Assembly: GCF_017795745.1 (NCBI RefSeq)
Contig: NZ_CP059067.1
Location: forward strand, 3,534,001-3,598,000
Reading direction: 5' to 3'
DNA from: Rhizobacter sp. AJA081-3
Lineage (GTDB): Bacteria > Pseudomonadota > Gammaproteobacteria > Burkholderiales > Burkholderiaceae_C
DNA length: 64,000 nt
How positions within the stretch are numbered: position 1 is the stretch's first letter; each line of letters opens with the position of its first letter. Below are positions 1-9,221 of this stretch, piece after piece. A program made the translations under genes and the position numbers. The notes beneath the pieces were generated by a model, which did no database searches, was not told where the DNA came from, and saw only the letters and a program-made list of their open reading frames with translations.

Positions 1-21
1 CTGAGTCCGGCCCGTTCGCCC

Positions 22-675
22 ATGAACAAGCAAGGCACCATCGTTCGCTGGGATGCCGATCGCGGCTTCGGCTTCGTGCGCAGCCCCGCCACCGACACCG
101 ATGTCTTCTTCCACATCCGCGACTACCGCGGCGGCAGCACCTCGCCAGCCGAGGGGCTGCCGGTGCGATTCGAGGAGATCCACGTGGGCGGCAAGGGGCC
201 GCGTGCGATGGCGGTGATGCCGCTGGACTACGTCGATCCGCGTCGGCCCGAACCGCCCCCCGTGGAGGCGCCCGGCCGGTCCGCAGGCCGTCGTCGCGGC
301 CCGCCGCCGCCGCACGTGGTGGCCGAGATGCGCGCCATGCTGATGCTGGTGCCGGCTTATCTGGCGCTGCTGGTCTGGTCGGCCTGGTCGCAGCGCGTGC
401 CGGTGCCGGTGGTGCTGGCCGCGCCGCTGCTCAGCGTGCTGACCTTCTACCTCTACTGGCGCGACAAGTTCGCGGCGCAGCGCGGCGCCTGGCGCACCCC
501 CGAGAACGTGCTGCACGTGGCCAGCCTGGTCGGCGGCTGGCCGGGCGCCTGGTTCGCGCAACGGCTGCTGCGCCACAAGTCGTCGAAGCAGGCGTTCCGC
601 CAGGTCTACTGGGGCACGGTGGCGGCCCACTGGCTTGCGCTGCTGCTGTGGCTGTACAGCGCGCCGGCGCGCTGA
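22..675 (+). CDS. Cold-shock domain / DUF1294 membrane protein
   Basis: 217-residue protein with two parts. Residues 3-67 form a cold-shock domain: GFGFV at 15-19 and VFFHI at 28-32 match the RNP1 and RNP2 nucleic-acid-binding strands. A proline/arginine linker (about 74-100) leads to a DUF1294 region with hydrophobic helices near 107-122, 129-146 and 196-212. This fusion is a known proteobacterial family; cytoplasmic nucleic-acid binding tethered to the inner membrane is inferred, and the cellular role is unknown. The ATG at 22 is the first in frame. It is convergent with the next gene, 18 bp away. Confidence 0.85.
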   Translation: MNKQGTIVRWDADRGFGFVRSPATDTDVFFHIRDYRGGSTSPAEGLPVRFEEIHVGGKGPRAMAVMPLDYVDPRRPEPPPVEAPGRSAGRRRGPPPPHVVAEMRAMLMLVPAYLALLVWSAWSQRVPVPVVLAAPLLSVLTFYLYWRDKFAAQRGAWRTPENVLHVASLVGGWPGAWFAQRLLRHKSSKQAFRQVYWGTVAAHWLALLLWLYSAPAR

Positions 676-693
676 ACCGACCGCGCGACTCGA

Positions 694-993
694 TCAGGCC
701 TGCACGTCGAGCAGGCTGCCCAGCATGTCGCGCTCCACGCGCAGCGTCTGCAGGTTGGCGCGGTAGAGGGTGCTGGCCTGCATCTGGTTGACGATGTCTT
801 CGGCCAGCGCCTCGCCCGGCGCGGCGGCCTGGGTCAATTCGGCGCGCACGCCACCGGCCGGCTCGGCGCTCTGAACCACCTGCTGGCGGCGAAAGCCCGG
901 CGTCTGCGTGTTGGCGATGTTGTGCGCCGAACTCTGCAACTGCAGCGAAGCGGCGTTCAGCCCCGACAGGGCGGTCGACGAGATCGGGCTCAT
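694..993 (-). CDS. Minimal flagellar basal-body rod-like protein
   Basis: 99-residue protein. The N-terminus has the flagellar rod/hook signature (GLNAAS... SSAHNIANTQTPGFRR), and the C-terminus (IVNQMQASTLYRANLQTLR...) matches the rod-protein C-terminal helix. The two ends that form the coiled-coil in FlgB/C/G/E proteins are therefore joined almost directly, without the surface domain. Start chosen at ATG 993 because GGAGG lies a few bases upstream; a longer reading from 1110 has no such site. Similar short proteins are annotated as flagellar basal body proteins in Burkholderiales. No other flagellar gene is nearby, so its function is uncertain. Confidence 0.75.
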   Translation of the reverse strand: MSPISSTALSGLNAASLQLQSSAHNIANTQTPGFRRQQVVQSAEPAGGVRAELTQAAAPGEALAEDIVNQMQASTLYRANLQTLRVERDMLGSLLDVQA

Positions 994-1057
994 GGTGGTC
1001 CTCCGACCCTGTTTTCGGCCGCGAACGCCGGAACTTGAGCCCCCGATCTGTATGCGC

Positions 1058-1651
1058 CTATTCCAGGCCGAGAAGCGCGTCGCGCAATTGCATGTCAGCC
1101 GGCGATTCACCGAACCAGATCTTCAGCACCATGGCAAAGAACTCGTCGTCGCCCACCGGGTTGCCCTGCGGCTTGCCGAGGATGTAGAAGATCGTGCCCT
1201 TGCCCGGAACGAACTCCATCGCGAAAGATTCGCCTGGCAGCATCTTCGAGCGGCCGGAGAACACCTCGATCAGCCGCGCGCTCGACAGCGCATGGCGCTG
1301 CACCTGCTCCTTGGTGGAGTTGTCGCCCATGCCCTTCAGGAACAGGCGGCCCAGGTCGGTGCCCGGCAGCTCGCGCAAGGCGGTGAACTGCAGCCGCTTC
1401 GGGCCAGGCAGCGCGATGACGTCCGCCGCGGTGGACACCTTCTTGGTGGTGTACAGGCCCATGTCGTACACCTTGAAGATCGCTCGGTAGCGCGTGCCGG
1501 TGCCGTTGAGCTGCAGCTTGGTGCCCTGCACGTCCATTGCCGGATCGAACTTGGTCGAGGTGGGCGCGGCCAGCGCGGCCCCCGCGGCCAGGCCGAGGGC
1601 GAGCACGGTGGCGGCCAGGCGAGAAGACGGCGTGACGGGGCTGCGCTTCAT
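1058..1651 (-). CDS. Chalcone isomerase-like secreted protein
   Basis: 197-residue protein beginning MKRSPVTPSS with an Ala/Leu-rich signal peptide ending near AAGAALAAP. The mature part (GTGTRYRAIFKVYDMGLY, then VFSGRS, MEFVPGKGTIFYILGKPQG, FGESPADMQLRDALLG) matches the bacterial chalcone-isomerase-like (Chalcone_3) family. Members are periplasmic and most are not proven isomerases. The start at 1651 is supported by GGAGGAGAACCC immediately upstream; the upstream ATG at 1699 would precede the signal peptide. It is the only secreted protein in its immediate neighbourhood and lies downstream of the DUF808 gene, 102 bp away. Confidence 0.8.
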   Translation of the reverse strand: MKRSPVTPSSRLAATVLALGLAAGAALAAPTSTKFDPAMDVQGTKLQLNGTGTRYRAIFKVYDMGLYTTKKVSTAADVIALPGPKRLQFTALRELPGTDLGRLFLKGMGDNSTKEQVQRHALSSARLIEVFSGRSKMLPGESFAMEFVPGKGTIFYILGKPQGNPVGDDEFFAMVLKIWFGESPADMQLRDALLGLE

Positions 1652-1753
1652 GGGTTCTCCTCCGGTGTCGTTCTGTGCGACGGTTGTCGATGGGCCCATT
1701 ATTCCGCCGCGCCCCGAGCGCGCCCGCGGCGCCGGCCGCGGGCGTGTCGCAGT

Positions 1754-2665
1754 TCACGCCGGCTGGCCGCGCAATCGCTGGAACAGCGTCACTCCAGCCA
1801 GCACGATGGCGCCGGCGACGATGCCCAGCAGCGCGTCGGCCAGCGTCGGCAGGGTGGCTGCGGCGAGCGAGCCCAGGCTCTCGGCCCAGGCCTGGATCGC
1901 ATGGTGCAGCGGCGCAATGCCATGCACGAGGATGCCGCCGCCAACCAGGAACATCGCCGCCGTGCCGGCAATCGACAGCCCCTTCATGAGCCACGGGGCG
2001 GCGCGCAGGATTCCGCGGCCCACGGCCTGCGCGAAGCTGCCATCGCGCCGGCTCAGCCACAGGCCCGCATCGTCGAGCTTGACGATGCCGGCCACCACGC
2101 CGTAGACGCCCACCGTCATCACCACCGCCATGCCGGCCAGCACGATCGCCTGCGTGGTGAACGGCTGGTTGGCCACCGTGCCCAGCGTGATCGCGATGAT
2201 CTCGGCCGACAGGATGAAGTCGGTGCGCACGGCCCCCTTGATCTTGTCCTTCTCGATGGCGACCAGGTCGATCGCTGGGTCGGCCAGGGCACGGGCCAGC
2301 TCCTCGCGGTGCGCGGCATCCTCCGCGGCGTCGTGCATGAACTTGTGGGCCAGCTTCTCGACGCCCTCGAAGCACAGGAAGGCACCGCCGATCATCAGCA
2401 GCGGCGTCACCAGCATCGGCGCGAAAGCACTGATGGCCAGCGCCGCCGGCACCAGAATCGCCTTGTTGATGAACGATCCCTTGGCCACCGCCCACACCAC
2501 CGGCAGTTCGCGGTCCGCACTGACGCCGGCCACCTGCTGGGCGTTCAGCGCCAGGTCGTCGCCGAGCACGCCGGCCGTCTTCTTGGCCGCCACCTTGGAC
2601 AGGATGGCCACGTCGTCCAGGACGGTGGCGATGTCGTCGAGCAATGCAAGAAGGCTGCTGGCCAT
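1754..2665 (-). CDS. DUF808 (YedI-like) inner membrane protein
   Basis: 303-residue polytopic membrane protein starting [20 protein letters not shown]. It shows the family's characteristic early segment ([24 protein letters not shown]), an acidic/His-rich central loop ([15 protein letters not shown]) and hydrophobic segments around [36 protein letters not shown] and [18 protein letters not shown]. Length and layout fit the E. coli YedI / DUF808 family, whose biochemical function is not established. Start at ATG 2665 matches the conserved N-terminus of the family. Transcribed divergently from the TIR gene at 2786. Confidence 0.85.
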   Translation of the reverse strand: MASSLLALLDDIATVLDDVAILSKVAAKKTAGVLGDDLALNAQQVAGVSADRELPVVWAVAKGSFINKAILVPAALAISAFAPMLVTPLLMIGGAFLCFEGVEKLAHKFMHDAAEDAAHREELARALADPAIDLVAIEKDKIKGAVRTDFILSAEIIAITLGTVANQPFTTQAIVLAGMAVVMTVGVYGVVAGIVKLDDAGLWLSRRDGSFAQAVGRGILRAAPWLMKGLSIAGTAAMFLVGGGILVHGIAPLHHAIQAWAESLGSLAAATLPTLADALLGIVAGAIVLAGVTLFQRLRGQPA

Positions 2666-2785
2666 GTGGTGTGCAACGCGGGTGATAGGGATGGGCGCCG
2701 TCGGCGGCAGCGCGCATCGTAGCCGCACCGCATTGCACCGCCGGTGGATCGGCACAACAATCGCTCGCCGCACGGAGCCTGCCGC

Positions 2786-4207
2786 TTGAAGCTGTTCATC
2801 TCCTACCCCTCCGACCAGAAGGACCTGGCCGAGCGCCTGCGCCTGGCCCTCGAGGCCGAGGGCCACGGGGTGTTCACCGACCGCTCCGAGCTGAAGGAAG
2901 GCGAGCCCTACCACGAGGCGCTGCGCGAGGCCATCGAGGATGCCGACGCGATGGTCTTCTTCATCACGCCGCGGTCGGTGTCTCCAGGCAGCTACGCCCT
3001 CACCGAGCTCGACACCGCGCAGCGGCGCTGGCGGGCGCCGGGCGGCCGCGTGCTGCCGGTGGTGGTGGCGCCCACGCCGATCGACACGATCCCGCCTTAC
3101 CTGCGCTCGGTGACGCTGCTGCAGCCCAAGGGCGACACCGTCGCCGAGACCGTGGCCGCGGTGGCGCGAATGCGGCGCGGCATGCCGCTGCGCGCCCTGA
3201 TCGGCGCGGCCGGCATCGTGCTGCTGGCCATCGGTGCCGGCCTGTATGGCTACCAGCACCTGCAGGAGCAGCGCGCCCGAGAAAAGGCGCGGCTCGAGTT
3301 GCAGGCGGCCGAGCTGGCGGCAGCAGTACAACTGTGCGATGCCGGCAGCCACGCGGTGGCCTGGAAGCAGTTCACCGCCGTGGCCGCCTCGCGCCCCGGC
3401 GACGAGACGGTGCGCCTGGCCCGCGAGGAGTGCGGCATGCGCTGGCTGCGCGAGATGCGCGTGGTCGGCGACAAGCAGACCTTCTCCGAACAGGTCGAGC
3501 AGGTGCAACCGGTGCTCGCGCAAGGGCTGGGGCTGTCGCGCGGCGAGCATCGCGGCGACCTGGCGGCCCACCTGGGCTGGGCCGACTTCCTGCGCAGCCG
3601 CGACGGCGTGGCCGCGCCGAGCCCGGTGCCGATGTTCAAGGCGGCCCTCGCCGACGACCCCGGCAACGTCTACGCCCACGCGATGTGGGCGCACAACCTG
3701 TCCTGGACCACCCGCGAGCTGAACGAGCCGGTGCTCGAGCATTTCGCCGTGGCCGCGAAGAGCACGCGCGACCGACCGTGGCTGCGCAACATGCAGTTCT
3801 CGGTGGCCTACAACCGCGGCGCGCACTATGGCTACGCGCTGGTCGTGGCCGACCAGATGCGCGTGGCCGGCGAGACACCTGACGCCACGCAGCGCGACCG
3901 CCTGTGGCGCTACCTGATCGACGGGCCGCTGACCCAGCCCCAGGAGCGCGACGACGTGCTGAACCGCCTGCCGCCCGAGAGTGCGCTGGCCACCTTCGAA
4001 TGGCTGTACCCGGCCGCGCAGACGGTGGCCGACCGCCAGCCGCTGCACCGCTTCACGCTGGCCCTGCTGCGCTCTCGCGTCGGCCAGCGCGACGCCGCAC
4101 GCGGCGAACTGGAGTTGCTGCACAAGCACTTCGTGGCCGAGAAGATGGACAGCCGGCTGAGCCGCGCCACCGCGCAGCTGCTGGCCGAGCTGCGCAAGCC
4201 GGCCTGA
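2786..4207 (+). CDS. TIR-domain membrane protein (first of tandem pair)
   Basis: 473-residue protein. Residues 1-115 are a TIR_2 domain: [17 protein letters not shown] opens it and [11 protein letters not shown] at 69-79 carries Glu74 in the position of the NADase catalytic glutamate. One hydrophobic helix (about 136-155, [20 protein letters not shown]) follows, then a charged coiled segment and an alpha-helical region with TPR-like repeats to the end. An N-in topology would put TIR in the cytoplasm and the C-terminal region in the periplasm. The TTG at 2786 is preferred because GGAG lies 8 bases upstream and the TIR strand begins there; a GTG at 2744 has no ribosome site. Signalling or defence roles are inferences. 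Confidence 0.75.
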   Translation: MKLFISYPSDQKDLAERLRLALEAEGHGVFTDRSELKEGEPYHEALREAIEDADAMVFFITPRSVSPGSYALTELDTAQRRWRAPGGRVLPVVVAPTPIDTIPPYLRSVTLLQPKGDTVAETVAAVARMRRGMPLRALIGAAGIVLLAIGAGLYGYQHLQEQRAREKARLELQAAELAAAVQLCDAGSHAVAWKQFTAVAASRPGDETVRLAREECGMRWLREMRVVGDKQTFSEQVEQVQPVLAQGLGLSRGEHRGDLAAHLGWADFLRSRDGVAAPSPVPMFKAALADDPGNVYAHAMWAHNLSWTTRELNEPVLEHFAVAAKSTRDRPWLRNMQFSVAYNRGAHYGYALVVADQMRVAGETPDATQRDRLWRYLIDGPLTQPQERDDVLNRLPPESALATFEWLYPAAQTVADRQPLHRFTLALLRSRVGQRDAARGELELLHKHFVAEKMDSRLSRATAQLLAELRKPA

Positions 4208-4233
4208 GCGCCCGCACCAGCACGCTGCAGCCC

Positions 4234-5220
4234 ATGGGCGCCATCTTCATCAGCTACCGCCGCGATGACACCGAGGGCCATGCCGGCCGGCTCTATGAAG
4301 ACCTGGTCGAGCGCTTCGGCCGGCAGGCGGTGTTCTTCGACGTCAGCGCGATCGAGCCCGGGCAGGACTTCCGCAAGGCCATCGACGCCAACGTGGCGCG
4401 CTGCAGCGTGCTGCTGGCCATGATCGGCCCGCGCTGGCTCGATGCCAGCGCCGGCGCGCGGCGCATCGACGATGCGGGCGACTTCGTGCGGCTGGAGATC
4501 GCTTCGGCGCTGAAGCGAGACGTGCCTGTCGTGCCCGTGCTCGTGCAGGGCGCGAAGATGCCCGCGGCGGCCCAGTTGCCCGCCGACGTCGCCGATCTGG
4601 CCTGGCGCAATGCGGTGGAGCTCAGCCACGCTCGCTGGCCGTCGGACGTGCAGGTTCTGGCTCAGGCGCTGGCGGTTCACATGGGCGGGGCCGAGGCGGC
4701 GCCGCCACGGCAGCAGGCCCCCGGTTCGGCATCGACGCGACCGCAGGAGCCTGTGCATTCTTCCCCGCGGTGGAAGCTGTGGGTGCTGCTCGCCGCCCTG
4801 CTTCCCGTCGTCGCCGCCGCCGGCTGGTACTTCACGCGCCCGGATCCGACGCTGCCGCCGCCACCGGTCGATCGCGCGCGCATCGCCGCCCTCGTCGCGC
4901 AGATGAACGACAACGACATGGCACCGCGCAAGTCGGCCACCGCAAAGATGCTCGCCGAGCATCGCCGGTCGGCGCTGGCGGTGGAGCTGGCGGTGGATCA
5001 GCTGTCGGAGGCGTCGTTCCAGCGCCTGTCGAAGGAAGGCCGGGTGAACGTGCTGACTTTCCTGGTGGAGAGCGAGCTGTCGGCGTGGACGCCAGCGCAG
5101 CGGGGTGAAGCCCGTGCCTCGTTGGCGCGCATCCGGGGCCGCATCGCCGCCGGGCAGGCCGCGCTCGGGCCGCAGATCCTCGAGCTGCTCGGGCAGCTCG
5201 AGGAGCGGCTGTCGCGCTGA
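4234..5220 (+). CDS. TIR-domain membrane protein (second of tandem pair)
   Basis: 328-residue protein. The N-terminal 145 residues are a canonical bacterial TIR_2 domain: [42 protein letters not shown], and DFVRLEI with Glu88 at the catalytic position. A Pro/Gln/Ser-rich linker (155-178) leads to a membrane helix (about 181-200) preceded by positive residues (PRWK), which favours an N-in orientation. The C-terminal 120 residues are helical and match nothing I recognise. It starts 26 bp after the first TIR gene and the two are probably cotranscribed. The TIR domains are diverged, so this is not a recent duplication. Confidence 0.8.
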   Translation: MGAIFISYRRDDTEGHAGRLYEDLVERFGRQAVFFDVSAIEPGQDFRKAIDANVARCSVLLAMIGPRWLDASAGARRIDDAGDFVRLEIASALKRDVPVVPVLVQGAKMPAAAQLPADVADLAWRNAVELSHARWPSDVQVLAQALAVHMGGAEAAPPRQQAPGSASTRPQEPVHSSPRWKLWVLLAALLPVVAAAGWYFTRPDPTLPPPPVDRARIAALVAQMNDNDMAPRKSATAKMLAEHRRSALAVELAVDQLSEASFQRLSKEGRVNVLTFLVESELSAWTPAQRGEARASLARIRGRIAAGQAALGPQILELLGQLEERLSR

Positions 5221-5221
5221 A

Positions 5222-5443
5222 CTACTGCAGCCGGCAGGGCTGCACGGCCGGTGTCGCGAACTCGCGGCCCACCACCGTGCGTGCGTAGAGGTAGTTGTCG
5301 CGTGCACGGGTGCTCAGAGCATCCATGTCGACATGGCCCTGCGCATCGCAGGGAAAGGTCAGCGCACGGCCTTCGTTGAACAGCGACTGGAACCGCAGTT
5401 CGAACGCGAGGTGTCTGGCCAGGGGCATCGGGGCAGTGTTCAT
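5222..5443 (-). CDS. Small hypothetical protein (73 aa)
   Basis: Short soluble protein, MNTAPMPLARHLAFELRFQS at the N-terminus, with no signal peptide or membrane helix. I do not recognise a domain. GGAG precedes the ATG at 5443 at normal spacing, and third codon positions are mostly G/C as in neighbouring genes, so it is likely translated. It is convergent with the second TIR gene, with stop codons one base apart, so any shared termination must lie within the coding ends. Confidence 0.6.
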   Translation of the reverse strand: MNTAPMPLARHLAFELRFQSLFNEGRALTFPCDAQGHVDMDALSTRARDNYLYARTVVGREFATPAVQPCRLQ

Positions 5444-5565
5444 GTTGCGGTCTCCTGCAACGGCTTCGGTTCACTCGATGCAAGCGTAGACAGTGGGTGC
5501 GGGCCTCGCCATGGACGAGCACCGCGAAGCGCTGTACGCCTGCATCGCTGCATCGTGTAGGAAAC

Positions 5566-5597
5566 GCGCTGACAGCGCCTCCCGCCGACACGGGAGG
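5566..5597 (-). terminator. Overlapping hairpins between two minus-strand genes
   Basis: Two small palindromes sit side by side. Positions 5578-5584 pair with 5591-5597 (CCTCCCG/CGGGAGG, 6-base loop), and 5566-5570 pair with 5574-5578 (GCGCT/AGCGC). Read on the minus strand, the second is followed by GTTTC. This lies downstream of the NAD(P)-binding protein gene and may be a weak intrinsic terminator. There is no long T run. Confidence 0.3.
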
Positions 5598-5619
5598 GAG
5601 ATCCCCCTACTTTCGAGTG

Positions 5620-6324
5620 TCACGCCACCGTGAGCACCTTGCCGATGGCGGAGGTGTCGTCGATCAGCCGCACCATCAGCGCGGCCACGTCTTCGCGCGA
5701 GATGCCGCGCCACCCCCAGCGCAGGTTCTCGCCCACGTGCAGCGGCCCGCCGGCCGGGGCGTGGCTGAAGCGCGCAGGGCGCAGTACCGTCCAGCGCAGC
5801 GAACTGCCGCGCACCAGCGCCTCCTGGCGCTCCTTGTCGGCCATCACCTCGGGCATCAGGCGCTGCAGCCAGCGGCCGAGGCCCAGCGGGCCGGCGACCA
5901 CCGAATTGCCGACACCGGCCGCGCCCAGCAGCACCATGCGGTCCACCCCGGCCTCGGACATCGCCGCCACCAGGTGCCGCGTGGCCAGGGCCGCCAGCGG
6001 CGGCTGGCGCGATGCCGCGGCATCCGGTTGCTGCAGCGTCTCGGGCTTGTGGCCGACCAGGCACAGAACGGCGTCGTGGCCCTCGAGCACGCCCTGCAGG
6101 CTCTGCGGTACCAGCGGGTCGGCATGCACGAGTCTCAGGCCCTCGTGCGACAAGGGCAGGTGCGTCGGGTCGGCCAGGAAGGCACTGACCCGGTGGCCGG
6201 CCGCCAGCGCATGCCGCACCGCATGCTGGCCGGTGGCCCCGGCCGCGCCGAACACGGCGATGCGCGCCCGTGCGTCCACGGCCGGTGCCTGCGGCGGCGT
6301 GAAGCGGTAGGACATGGTCGCCAT
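5620..6324 (-). CDS. NAD(P)-binding atypical SDR-type protein
   Basis: 234-residue Rossmann-fold protein. RIAVFGAAGATGQHAVRHAL near the N-terminus is the GxxGxxG dinucleotide-binding motif of NAD(P)H-binding (NmrA/atypical SDR) proteins. GHDAVLCLVG and DRMVLLGAAGVG are the following strands, and WTVLRPARFSHAPAGGPLHV is the segment typical of YwnB/YtfG-like flavin- or NAD-dependent epimerase-like proteins. The usual YxxxK catalytic pair is absent, as in many such family members, so it may be a redox sensor or reductase. Start taken at ATG 6324; ATG 6315 is also possible and neither has a clear ribosome site. Confidence 0.75.
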   Translation of the reverse strand: MATMSYRFTPPQAPAVDARARIAVFGAAGATGQHAVRHALAAGHRVSAFLADPTHLPLSHEGLRLVHADPLVPQSLQGVLEGHDAVLCLVGHKPETLQQPDAAASRQPPLAALATRHLVAAMSEAGVDRMVLLGAAGVGNSVVAGPLGLGRWLQRLMPEVMADKERQEALVRGSSLRWTVLRPARFSHAPAGGPLHVGENLRWGWRGISREDVAALMVRLIDDTSAIGKVLTVA

Positions 6325-6406
6325 CGGACGGACTCGTAGCGCAAGGGGAGCGCCACTGTGACCGCCGTGTGGCCGGCGGCGAATCCCTACCTCAACGCCG
6401 TGCAGC

Positions 6407-8290
<1,884 letters not shown>

Positions 8291-8316
8291 GCCCCGAGGT
8301 TAGCGCAGCTTCGACT

Positions 8317-9144
8317 TCAGGGCTTGGCCGCCACCTCGATGGTGCCCTTCATCGTGGGGTGCAGGCCGCAGATGTAGGCGATGTTGCCGGCCGCATCGAA
8401 CTGCAGTGCCGCGCTCTGGCCCTTGAGCATGAGCTCGCTTCGCTGCGTGCCGCCGACCACGCTGATCTGGTGCGGCGTGTCGTCGCCGTTGACCCAGGTG
8501 ACGCGCTGGCCTGCGCTGACCTTCAAGGCGGCCGGGCCGAACGAGAAGCCGCTGATTGCCACTTCGGTGGCCGCGCCGGTCGTGGCCGCCACCGCCTGCG
8601 AGGGGAACCTGCCGGCCAGCTTGGCCAGGTTGGTGAGGTAGTCGTCCCTGGCGAACGGCAGGTGGCACTGGTAGCACGCACCGAGGTTGGCCTTCTCGTT
8701 GGGCTGTCCGTCGGGCGTGAACGACTGGTAGATCCAGTCGCCATTGCGAATCGACGCGGGGATGTCCTCGCCCCAACCCTGCTTCTTCTGCATCGAGTTC
8801 ACGGCGACCAGCTTGTCTTTCACGAAGCGTCCGTTCGCGTCCTTCACCGGCTTCCCGTCGGCATCGAGCTTGGCCGCGTAGGCCGCCAGCGTGATCACCG
8901 TGCCGTCGGGAATCGGCTGGCCCTCGCGCGCCGCCTTCACCGCATCGGCGCTCGTGTAGAACTCGCGGTACTGCTTGGTATCGGGCCGGTCGACGGTGGC
9001 GTACATCACGCCCTTGTCCCAGCCCTCGGGAAACTTGAGCCGGTTCGGCCCGGGCGGCACCAGCGCCTGCGCCACGGCCCATGTCGCGCCACCGGCGGCC
9101 AGCACCGCGCCGAGCGCGGCCATGTGCTTCGTCATTCTGTGCAT
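8317..9144 (-). CDS. Secreted cytochrome P460 - cupredoxin fusion
   Basis: 275-residue protein with a signal peptide (cleaved near VAQA, residue 27). Residues 30-175 form a cytochrome P460 domain with the haem c attachment site CYQCH at 157-161. Residues 192-272 form a plastocyanin-like cupredoxin domain; His225, Cys259, His262 and Met265 (TPHQI ... YICGLHPTM) give a full type-1 copper ligand set. P460 proteins oxidise hydroxylamine or detoxify N-oxides in ammonia oxidisers and methanotrophs; the cupredoxin could take up the electrons within the same chain. This is an inference from architecture. Start ATG 9144 has AGGAG upstream. Confidence 0.82.
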   Translation of the reverse strand: MHRMTKHMAALGAVLAAGGATWAVAQALVPPGPNRLKFPEGWDKGVMYATVDRPDTKQYREFYTSADAVKAAREGQPIPDGTVITLAAYAAKLDADGKPVKDANGRFVKDKLVAVNSMQKKQGWGEDIPASIRNGDWIYQSFTPDGQPNEKANLGACYQCHLPFARDDYLTNLAKLAGRFPSQAVAATTGAATEVAISGFSFGPAALKVSAGQRVTWVNGDDTPHQISVVGGTQRSELMLKGQSAALQFDAAGNIAYICGLHPTMKGTIEVAAKP

Positions 9145-9221
9145 GCTTGTCTCCTGGGGTGATCGGGATCGACCGGTCTGCCGTCTACGCATACGAAGGC
9201 CGATCGATTCCGGACGCACGC

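Noticed and set aside
1754-4129. A longer minus-strand reading of the DUF808 gene through the first TIR gene.
   Set aside because: The DUF808 family starts at ATG 2665; the upstream extension is the antisense of the TIR gene.
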